Translations under genes and position numbers: made by a program
Part shown: positions 58,217 to 64,000 of the stretch, in pieces
How positions within the stretch are numbered: position 1 is the stretch's first letter
How the letters are laid out: the number at the start of each line of letters is the position of its first letter
The notes under the pieces: model-generated
Database searches by the model: none
What the model was told of the DNA's origin: nothing
What the model saw: only the letters and a program-made list of their open reading frames with translations
Origin: 2-01-FULL-39-33 sp964361645
GTDB lineage: Bacteria > Patescibacteriota > Patescibacteriia > 2-01-FULL-39-33
DNA: 64,000 nt
Assembly: GCA_964361645.1 (NCBI GenBank)
Contig: CAYIBK010000002.1
Location: 1 to 64,000, forward strand
Reading direction: 5' to 3'

Positions 58217-58247
58217 ATCTTAGCAATAAATCACTATAAAAGTTGAT

Positions 58248-60293
58248 ATGGAGACTCAAATCAAGCAAATCAAAAAAAGAGATGGCACTATAGTCGATTT
58301 TGATCAGGCCAAAATAACTCAAGCTATTTATAAGGCCTTGAAAGCGGTTAATCGCGATGATCAGGACTTATCTTTCGAATTATCGGAAAAAGTTGTCAAT
58401 ATTTTAAATAACAAATTTCACCATCGTTCTGTACCAGCCATTGAAGAAATTCAGGATATTGTAGAAGAGGTTTTAATTAAAGAAGATTTGGTTAAAGCAG
58501 CTAAGTCTTACATTATTTATCGCGAACAACATGCCAGGTTGAGGGATTTGAAGAAAATGGTTAATTCCAACGATATTATTGACGGTTATTTGAAACAATT
58601 GGATTGGCGGGTTAAAGAAAATGCCAATATGAGTTATTCCCTTCAGGGTTTGAACAATCATGTCGCTTCAGCCATAAGTTCCCATTATTGGCTCAATAAA
58701 ATTTATCCCTTAGAAATCAGGGATGCTCATGTTGATGGCAGTTTGCATCTTCATGATTTACAGCTTTTGGCTGTTTATTGTTGTGGTTGGGATCTCCAGC
58801 AATTAATGAGAGTTGGTTTTGGGGGCGTCAATGGCAAGGTTAGCAGTAAGCCAGCCAAGCATTTCAGAGTGATATTGGGGCAGGTAGTTAATTTCTTTTA
58901 TACCTTACAGGGCGAGGCGGCTGGCGCTCAAGCTTTTGCTAATTTTGATACTCTACTGGCGCCATTTATCAGATACGACCATCTTGATTACAAAGGGGTT
59001 AAGCAAGCTATCCAAGAATTTGTTTTTAATGTTAATGTTCCAACTCGTGTTGGTTTTCAAACGCCTTTTACTAATTTAACTTTTGATTTGATTTGTCCTT
59101 CTACTTTAGCCAACGAAAATATAATTATTAGTGGCTTGCCACAAAAAGAAACTTATAAAGAATTTCAAGAGGAGATGAATATAATTAATCGTGCTTTTGC
59201 GGAAGTGATGATGGAGGGCGATGCCAAAGGGCGGGTATTTACTTTTCCCATTCCAACTTATAACATCTCCAAAGATTTTGATTGGAATAATGAACTTTTA
59301 AATCCTATTTGGGAGATGACGGCTAAATACGGCATTCCTTATTTTGCTAACTTTGTAAATAGCGATATGAAAGCGGAGGATGCCAGAAGTATGTGTTGCC
59401 GTTTGCGTTTAGATAATAGGGAACTGCGAAAAAGGGGCGGTGGCATCTTTGCGGCCAATCCTATGACCGGTTCAATTGGTGTAGTGACTATCAATATGTC
59501 TCGTATTGGCTATTTATCAGAAACTAAAGATGTTTATTTTAGCCGTTTAGGACAAACCATGGATTTAGCTAGGCAAAGCTTAAAGTTAAAGAGAGCTATT
59601 TTAGAGAATTTTACCGAGAGCGGATTATATCCTTATAGTAAATTTTATCTTGGTGATATAAAAGACAGATTTGGAGAGTATTGGAAAAATCATTTTAATA
59701 CCATTGGTATTAATGGTATGAATGAATCAGTTCTTAATTTTATGAATCGGCCGCTTAGCACCGAGGAGGGCCATGAATTTGCAGAAAAAGTTATGGATTT
59801 TATGTTGCAAAGATTGGGTAAATATCAGGAAGAAGATGACGAGCTTTATAATTTAGAAGCCACACCGGCCGAGGGTGCTACTTATCGTTTTGCTAAGAAA
59901 GACAAAGAATTATATCCCGATATAATAGTAGCCAATGAAGATGCTTATAAAGAAAAAGGGGCTGCTCCTTATTATACTAATTCCACTCATTTACCCGTGG
60001 GTTATAGCGATGATATTTTTGATGTTTTAGAAAAACAAGATTTACTCCAAACCAAGTATACTGGGGGCACAGTGGTTCATGGTTTTATCGGAGAAAAAAT
60101 GCCCAACATTGAAAGCACAAAAAACTTAGTCAAGAAAATCGCCGAAAATTTTCATTTGCCTTATTATACTCTAACACCGACATTTTCAATTTGTCCTAAG
60201 CATGGCTATTTGTCGGGCGAGCACGAATTTTGTCCTATATGTGATGAAGAAATAGGCTATATTCGTGAACAAGAAGAACACTTGCCTATTTAG
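58248..60293 (+). CDS. nrdD: Anaerobic ribonucleoside-triphosphate reductase, lacking its glycyl-radical end
   Basis: 681 residues. N-terminal ATP-cone (about 1-95, KKRDGTIVDFDQAKI) gives allosteric control. The ten-stranded barrel has GEAAGAQAFANFDT, the active-site MCCRLRLDN (C383, C384) and GGGIFAANPMTGSIGVVTINM. The C-terminus has the zinc site CPKHGYLSGEHEFCPIC and stops at TAG (60291) before the glycyl radical motif that the class III enzyme needs. That motif is on the next ORF. It reduces NTPs to dNTPs without oxygen, with radical made by NrdG. Confidence 0.95.
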   Translation: METQIKQIKKRDGTIVDFDQAKITQAIYKALKAVNRDDQDLSFELSEKVVNILNNKFHHRSVPAIEEIQDIVEEVLIKEDLVKAAKSYIIYREQHARLRDLKKMVNSNDIIDGYLKQLDWRVKENANMSYSLQGLNNHVASAISSHYWLNKIYPLEIRDAHVDGSLHLHDLQLLAVYCCGWDLQQLMRVGFGGVNGKVSSKPAKHFRVILGQVVNFFYTLQGEAAGAQAFANFDTLLAPFIRYDHLDYKGVKQAIQEFVFNVNVPTRVGFQTPFTNLTFDLICPSTLANENIIISGLPQKETYKEFQEEMNIINRAFAEVMMEGDAKGRVFTFPIPTYNISKDFDWNNELLNPIWEMTAKYGIPYFANFVNSDMKAEDARSMCCRLRLDNRELRKRGGGIFAANPMTGSIGVVTINMSRIGYLSETKDVYFSRLGQTMDLARQSLKLKRAILENFTESGLYPYSKFYLGDIKDRFGEYWKNHFNTIGINGMNESVLNFMNRPLSTEEGHEFAEKVMDFMLQRLGKYQEEDDELYNLEATPAEGATYRFAKKDKELYPDIIVANEDAYKEKGAAPYYTNSTHLPVGYSDDIFDVLEKQDLLQTKYTGGTVVHGFIGEKMPNIESTKNLVKKIAENFHLPYYTLTPTFSICPKHGYLSGEHEFCPICDEEIGYIREQEEHLPI

Positions 60294-60437
60294 CTTTTTA
60301 GGTATTGGGTTGTAGATTAGTTTATTTATTTCTATAATATATACATATATACATAATCAATCAATTAAAATTTAATTAATTATTTTGTGGTTAATTAGTT
60401 TATATACTAATAAGCTACAAGCTAAAAAACTAATATT
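60291..60437 (+). other. 147-nt stop-rich spacer between nrdD and its radical domain
   Basis: Exactly 49 codons in frame, with several stops. It is strongly A/T-rich. Its ends are imperfect inverted repeats: TTTTTAG...TTGTAG...TTAGT at the left, and the complement on the right, giving a long hairpin. The codon before the first stop and the codon before the second ATG are both ATT. It may be an inserted element, an intercistronic hairpin, or a bypass-type element. Confidence 0.6.
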
Positions 60438-60596
60438 ATGGAGGAGAACAAAAATAAGGAATTTAAAAGACAACCCTGTGAAGTCTATTCCCGAGTGGTA
60501 GGTTATATCAGGCCAGTGGCTTCTTGGAATCCAGGCAAGCAATCAGAATATAAAGATCGAATGACTTACAGCGTTTGCCAAGGCCAGAGTGCTTAA
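60438..60596 (+). CDS. Stand-alone NrdD glycyl-radical domain
   Basis: 52 residues. The segment PCEVYSRVVGYIRPVASWN, then GKQSEYKDR, is the C-terminus of class III ribonucleotide reductases; G22 in RVVGY should carry the radical. It is in frame with nrdD 147 nt upstream. No ribosome site is visible before the ATG. It may associate with NrdD after translation, as stand-alone glycyl-radical domains such as YfiD/GrcA do with formate lyase. Confidence 0.8.
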   Translation: MEENKNKEFKRQPCEVYSRVVGYIRPVASWNPGKQSEYKDRMTYSVCQGQSA

Positions 60597-60605
60597 TTTT
60601 AATTT

Positions 60606-60857
60606 ATGTTAATCGGCGGATTACAACCCGTAACTCTATTGGATTATCCGCAAAAAGTGGCAGCGATTATATTTACTATTGGTTGTAATATGCGCTGTCC
60701 TTTTTGTTATAATCCNNNNNNNNNNNNNNNNNNNNNNNNNNNNNNNNNNNNNNNNNNNNNNNNNNNNNNNNNNNNNNNNNNNNNNNNNNNNNNNNNNNNN
60801 NNNNNNNNNNNNNNNTATGTGAAATCAGATAATAGGCTGGTTACAAAATTGTTATAG
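60606..60857 (+). CDS. nrdG: Anaerobic RNR activating protein NrdG, broken by assembly gap
   Basis: The start MLIGGLQPVTLLDYPQKVA and the radical SAM motif CNMRCPFC (residues about 27-34) are those of NrdG-type activases, which use SAM and a 4Fe-4S cluster to make the glycyl radical on NrdD. It begins 9 nt after the radical-domain ORF. From 60716 there are 100 undetermined bases of unknown true length; the few codons after the gap up to a stop at 60855-60857 may or may not be its end. Confidence 0.8.
   Translation: MLIGGLQPVTLLDYPQKVAAIIFTIGCNMRCPFCYNXXXXXXXXXXXXXXXXXXXXXXXXXXXXXXXXXXYVKSDNRLVTKLL
60716..60815. other. Assembly gap (100 N)
   Basis: Exactly 100 undetermined bases, the usual placeholder for a gap of unknown size. 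Order across it should be treated as scaffolded. Confidence 0.98.
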
Positions 60858-60870
60858 TTTATGCTATAAT
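60841..60870 (+). promoter_or_regulatory. Promoter of the 60904 gene
   Basis: TTACAA (60841-60846), 18 nt, extended TGCTATAAT with TATAAT at 60865-60870. Confidence 0.5.
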
Positions 60871-60903
60871 ATAATTAATATTTCATTATCAAAGATAAAT
60901 TTT

Positions 60904-61203
60904 ATGAAAGGATTAGAAACAATTCCTAGTGGCTTGTCACTAGAAGAGGCAGATGAACGCAAAAAGACATTTGATAATTTTGTCAGAGATTTTAAGTCCA
61001 CTCTTAGAGACCGAGGTGTTTTGCATGATTTTTCCTTAAGAAAAGTTGTAGAAGAAGCTAAAGACGGCCAGGTTGATTTTGAAAACCATGAGCAAGATGT
61101 TTACAATCAAATTAAAGATCTCTTAGACAACTATCAGCCATTCCCAACTTCTAATATAGATGCTCTACCCAGACCAAGCAAAGGAATCAAAAAGGTGGCC
61201 TAA
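60904..61203 (+). CDS. Small soluble protein of unknown function
   Basis: 99 residues, charged and mostly helical, with a Pro-rich end (LPRPSKGIKKVA). No membrane segment and no motif recognised. It lies 18 nt before a small membrane protein gene and may be co-transcribed with it. Confidence 0.6.
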   Translation: MKGLETIPSGLSLEEADERKKTFDNFVRDFKSTLRDRGVLHDFSLRKVVEEAKDGQVDFENHEQDVYNQIKDLLDNYQPFPTSNIDALPRPSKGIKKVA

Positions 61204-61221
61204 TAAATATACTTAATTTTT

Positions 61222-61527
61222 ATGGAGGAAAAATATAATAATTTAGATGAAGTCTACCGAAGCGAAAAATCAAATTTAGAAGAACTTTTAAAGGAGAACC
61301 TCAGATATAGTCGGGCGATTTTAGCCGACACCCAAAAAATCAAGCGTCATATGATGTGGCGGACGATTTTTAATATTGTTTGGCTGGTTTTATTTGTAGC
61401 ACCGCTTATAGTCGCTATATTTTGGTTGCCGCAAATAATGGGTGATTTCATTGGTCAATTCCAAGGGCTTACTGGTGATGGTGCCAATACTGTTGATTTA
61501 TTAAAGCAATTGCAACAATTGAAATAA
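61222..61527 (+). CDS. Small single-helix membrane protein
   Basis: 101 residues. A charged coiled-coil-like N-terminus (about 1-45) precedes one or two hydrophobic segments at about 49-75 (FNIVWLVLFVAPLIVAIFWLP) and a Gly/Gln tail. It may be an adaptor or small membrane anchor. Unknown family. Confidence 0.62.
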   Translation: MEEKYNNLDEVYRSEKSNLEELLKENLRYSRAILADTQKIKRHMMWRTIFNIVWLVLFVAPLIVAIFWLPQIMGDFIGQFQGLTGDGANTVDLLKQLQQLK

Positions 61528-61813
61528 ACCCCCACACTTAATATGTTTTATGTGTATGTTTTGAAAAGTAAAAGGGATAATATGCTTTATATCGGATCTA
61601 CAAACGATCTTAAGAAACGATTTAATGAACATAACAATAATAAAGTAACATCTACAAAAAATAGAACTCCATTTGACTTAGTCTATTATGAAGCTTATCG
61701 TTCTGAGAGGGATGCACGTAAAAGAGAGTATAATCTCAAATTACGTTCAAATGCATTAAATCAACTTAAGCGACGAATTAAAAAATTAATTGATATTAAT
61801 TAAGTGTGGGGGT
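61528..61813. mobile_element. GIY-YIG gene enclosed by perfect 15-bp inverted repeats
   Basis: ACCCCCACACTTAAT (61528-61542) and its exact reverse complement ATTAAGTGTGGGGGT (61799-61813). The left repeat ends directly before the ATG, and the stop codon lies inside the right repeat. The unit is 286 bp. It looks like a compact cassette or a hairpin-bounded element; no target duplication is obvious. Confidence 0.55.
61543..61803 (+). CDS. GIY-YIG nuclease-like protein
   Basis: 86 residues. FYVYVLKSKRDNMLYIGSTNDLKKRFNEHN is the GIY-YIG core (Tyr, Gly-x-Thr, Arg, His-Asn), with the later Glu in ARKREYNLK replaced in context but present. It has no Shine-Dalgarno, since the inverted repeat fills that place. 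A second member with different sequence is at 33009. Such one-domain proteins may be selfish nucleases or repair enzymes. Confidence 0.85.
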   Translation: MFYVYVLKSKRDNMLYIGSTNDLKKRFNEHNNNKVTSTKNRTPFDLVYYEAYRSERDARKREYNLKLRSNALNQLKRRIKKLIDIN

Positions 61814-61842
61814 AAAAAAAGATCCCCTAAAGTTAAGGGATC
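61814..61842 (-). terminator. Terminator of the 61870-62076 gene
   Basis: On the minus strand GATCCCTTA and TAGGGGATC pair around ACTT, followed by seven T. Confidence 0.8.
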
Positions 61843-61869
61843 CGCGTTGAAATATTATTTTGTCTTTGG

Positions 61870-62076
61870 TTAAGAAATTATTCCTCTAATTAAAAAGAAC
61901 ATCAACCAAACAATTGTCAGAAACCAGACAATCGGAGCCCAGATTCGTGATCCATTTTCTGGTCCGCCTTCCTGTAAGATATTAACGATTCCCAGTAAAG
62001 ACGCTACCAGCAAAGGTATAATTGACAGCTTCAGGTAAGTGATAATATATAATCCCGAGATTACTTCACCATCCAT
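61870..62076 (-). CDS. Small two-helix membrane protein
   Basis: 68 residues with helices about 8-28 and 48-66, separated by a polar loop (LQEGGPENGSRIW). This resembles the T4SS-pilin-like small membrane proteins only in size; the family is not assigned. Convergent with the GIY-YIG gene and read away from prfB. Confidence 0.55.
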   Translation of the reverse strand: MDGEVISGLYIITYLKLSIIPLLVASLLGIVNILQEGGPENGSRIWAPIVWFLTIVWLMFFLIRGIIS

Positions 62077-62150
62077 TGTTTGTTTGCTCCCAGTTTGAGT
62101 TGGATTAAGAACTGAAATTAGGCTACCTTATTTTTAAAATTTTGTCAATC

Positions 62151-63246
62151 ATGAAAGAAGAAATTATAAAACTTAAAGAACTGCAAAAGTCTGTCTCTGG
62201 AATATGGAGGTTACTTTGACCTGGATAAGCAAAAAGAGGAATTAATTGATTTAGAAATAAAACTATCAGCTCCTGGCATATGGAATGATGTGGATAATGC
62301 CAAAACATTATCTAAAAAATATGAAGATATTAAATCAGAAATAAAATCATGGGAAGATTTCAAAAAAGAAGTGGACGAACTTTTGTCTTTGGCTGAGATA
62401 ACCCAAAATGACAATGAACTGCAAAATGAAATAGACAACAAATTAAAAAAATTGATGGAAAATTTCCAAAAATTGGAGTTTTCTGTTTTATTTTCTGGCG
62501 AGTATGATAAAGGCAGTGCCCTGCTTTCTATTCATGCTGGCACCGGAGGAGTGGATGCTCAAGATTGGGCTCAAATACTTCTGCGGATGTATTTGAGGTT
62601 TTCTGATAAGCATAATTTTGAAATAAAAATTATCGATCAGGTTGATGGTGCTGAGGCCGGTATTAAAAGCGTGGTGGTGGAGGTAATCGGCCGTTATGCT
62701 TATGGCTGGCTTAAAAGTGAAAATGGCGTTCACCGGCTAGTGCGTATTTCTCCTTTTGACAGTGAAGGTATGAGGCATACTTCCTTTGCTTTGGTAGAGG
62801 TTTTGCCGGAAATTGAAGATACTATCAGTATTGAAATAAAAGATGATGATTTGCGCATTGATGTGATGAGGTCCGGAGGCCATGGCGGACAATCGGTTAA
62901 TACCACCGATAGCGCCGTTAGAATCACTCATTTGCCAACTAATATTGTGGTTAAGTGCCAAACGGAACGCTCTCAATTACAAAATAAAAATAATGCTTTC
63001 AAGCTTTTAAAAGCTAAATTATTAAAGCATTATGAATTGGAAGAGGAAAAGAAAATGCAGAGGATAAAAGGCGAATACCAAAAAGCTCAGTGGGGGAGCC
63101 AAGCCAGATCTTATGTTATGCAGCCATATAAATTAGTCAAAGATCATCGCACTGGCCACGAAACACAAGAAATAGATAAAGTTTTAGACGGGGAATTAAA
63201 TGATTTTGTCGAAGAATATTTGCGCCGCCAAGTTCCACTTATTTAA
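62151..63246 (+). CDS. prfB: Peptide chain release factor 2, with programmed +1 frameshift
   Basis: 364 residues after the shift. The first 22 codons (62151-62216) end at CTT before an in-frame TGA (62217-62219). An internal GGAGG lies 3 nt before CTT, the classic RF2 arrangement in which ribosomes slip on CTTTGAC and go on at GAC (62218). The release motif is GHGGQS (GGQ at 245-247), and the stop-reading tripeptide SPF is in RISPFDSEG. It reads UAA and UGA, with autoregulation by UGA readthrough competition. So UGA is stop here. Confidence 0.97.
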
Positions 63247-63263
63247 TTAGTTGTTAAATTAAT

Positions 63264-63290
63264 AAACCGCTTCAGAATCAGAAGCGGTTT
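63264..63290. terminator. Hairpin after prfB
   Basis: AAACCGCTTC and GAAGCGGTTT, 10 pairs, with a loop AGAATCA. No strong T-run, so termination is weaker. Confidence 0.65.
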
Positions 63291-63305
63291 AAAATTGCGA
63301 AATTA

Positions 63306-64000
63306 ATGATAAATTGGCCCCTATCTTATTCTAAGATTTTCCGCTTAACCATATTAAGTTTTATGGTTGGAGTAACAGCCGCGGAATTTTTTAAGCTGGA
63401 TTATTTTTTAATTTTTTGTTTTGGGCTATTTTTAATATTGCTGTTTTTTATTCTATTAAATAATATCTATTTTAGAGTGATTATTTTATTAGTTATATTT
63501 TTTATTTTTGGTTTTTGGCGTTTGCAAATTTCTTTGCCAGATTACCACAACCAACAAAATATTTACTATTACAATAATAATTGGGTTTCCTTTGATGGCA
63601 AGATAGAAAATATTGATCGCCGAGTGAGTTATCAGCAATTAATTATTGTGGTCACTAAAGTCCAAAATAATTTTAGCCAAGGAAAAGTAATAGCCACTTT
63701 GCCGCTTTATCCGGAATATAAATACGGCGATGTTTTGAAAGTGGATTGTAAATTGAAAGCACCCGCTAGTTATAATGGTTTTGATTATGGCCGGTATTTA
63801 TCCAGGTGGGACATTTATTCAACCTGTTATTATCCCCATGTTGCCTCCATCGGTCATAATCAAGATAATTTTAAATTAAAATTATTTTCTCTTATTTATT
63901 TTATTAAGACTAAGCTTGGTCAAAGTTTGTCTTTTTTTATTCCCGAGCCGGAATCATCACTTTTACAAGCCATGATTTTAGGCACTACGGGCGGTTTGCC
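63306..64000 (+). CDS. comEC: Competence channel protein ComEC, N-terminal part
   Basis: 231 codons to the window end, incomplete. Three hydrophobic helices at the start (about 15-70) precede the DUF4131-type OB-like domain: DYHNQQNIYY, KYGDVLKVDCKLKAP, GFDYGRYLSRWDIYSTCYYP. The final LLQAMILGTTGGLP is the start of the competence domain. ComEC is the inner membrane channel for single-stranded DNA in transformation. With DprA it supports natural DNA uptake. No ribosome site is visible. Confidence 0.88.
   Translation, partial: MINWPLSYSKIFRLTILSFMVGVTAAEFFKLDYFLIFCFGLFLILLFFILLNNIYFRVIILLVIFFIFGFWRLQISLPDYHNQQNIYYYNNNWVSFDGKIENIDRRVSYQQLIIVVTKVQNNFSQGKVIATLPLYPEYKYGDVLKVDCKLKAPASYNGFDYGRYLSRWDIYSTCYYPHVASIGHNQDNFKLKLFSLIYFIKTKLGQSLSFFIPEPESSLLQAMILGTTGGL

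Noticed and set aside
58093..58247. Cobalamin riboswitch upstream of nrdD
   Set aside because: None of the B12-box features (GCCACTG type) is present; only a promoter and a terminator hairpin are seen.

Overview
The window looks like a chromosome segment of an uncultivated ultrasmall bacterium of the Candidate Phyla Radiation (Patescibacteria, Parcubacteria-like). Seen directly: A+T-rich DNA, mostly single-gene or short transcription units closed by hairpin terminators, few strong Shine-Dalgarno sites, many intergenic hairpin repeats, and a stand-alone bacterial housekeeping set. Characteristic of this group by family knowledge are the tandem giant surface proteins with a type IV secretion pilin-like N-terminus, the Asn/Thr-rich proteins with thrombospondin type-3 (TSP3) calcium repeats, and small GIY-YIG genes. 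UGA is a normal stop here: prfB (RF2) is present with its programmed frameshift, so this is not a UGA-recoded lineage. A 100-N assembly gap at 60716-60815 breaks nrdG.

Layout. 1-1440 is an unrecognised membrane-protein unit of visibly higher G+C. 1.7-6.0 kb holds accessory genes: a TrpF-like/deoxyribosyltransferase-like pair, a small membrane/zinc-ribbon cluster, a leucine-rich lipoprotein, pirin and a ferric-reductase-like haem protein. 6.0-9.1 kb has a serine-recombinase remnant running into tRNA-Asp, then infC-rpmI-rplT and smpB next to ssrA (tmRNA). 9.1-16.6 kb holds an AI-2E family permease, glycyl-tRNA synthetase, an M16 protease and a glycosyltransferase. 16.6-17.9 kb is a tRNA block (Leu, Met, fMet) with a small cassette bounded by a damaged tRNA-Leu copy. 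18.1-28.1 kb has parAB, rel, topA-dprA, a second tRNA block (Cys, Pro, Leu, an aberrant Thr-like tRNA, Arg) and der-pth.

28.2-31.9 kb is the most cryptic coding region: a protein-kinase-like protein, a radical SAM/SPASM protein overlapping a partner gene, and two tiny Cys-rich proteins, one built of three tandem C-x4-C-x2-H-x(5,6)-C units. 32-39.8 kb holds envelope proteins, a GIY-YIG gene, an LCP ligase, lepB, hisS, rpsU and yqeY. 39.8-54.6 kb is a surface-protein island with giant proteins of 973 and 3271 residues followed by two TSP3 proteins. 54.6-58 kb has ybeY, ftsA and ftsZ; ftsAZ is bracketed by two copies of one foldable element showing compensatory base changes. 58-60.9 kb is the anaerobic ribonucleotide reductase system. 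Its nrdD stops before the glycyl-radical domain, which is encoded by a separate in-frame 52-codon ORF 147 nt further on. 60.9-64 kb has small genes, a GIY-YIG gene enclosed in a perfect 15-bp inverted repeat, prfB and the start of comEC.

How it fits together: the housekeeping genes cover translation and ribosome rescue, chromosome partition, division, DNA uptake (dprA, comEC, possibly the pilin-like proteins) and oxygen-independent dNTP synthesis. This suits a fermentative, host- or community-dependent cell that imports DNA. The best candidates for undescribed biology are the split NrdD with its intervening hairpin, the paired ftsAZ element, the tRNA with an enlarged anticodon arm, the radical SAM/Cys-rich cluster, and the inverted-repeat GIY-YIG cassette.
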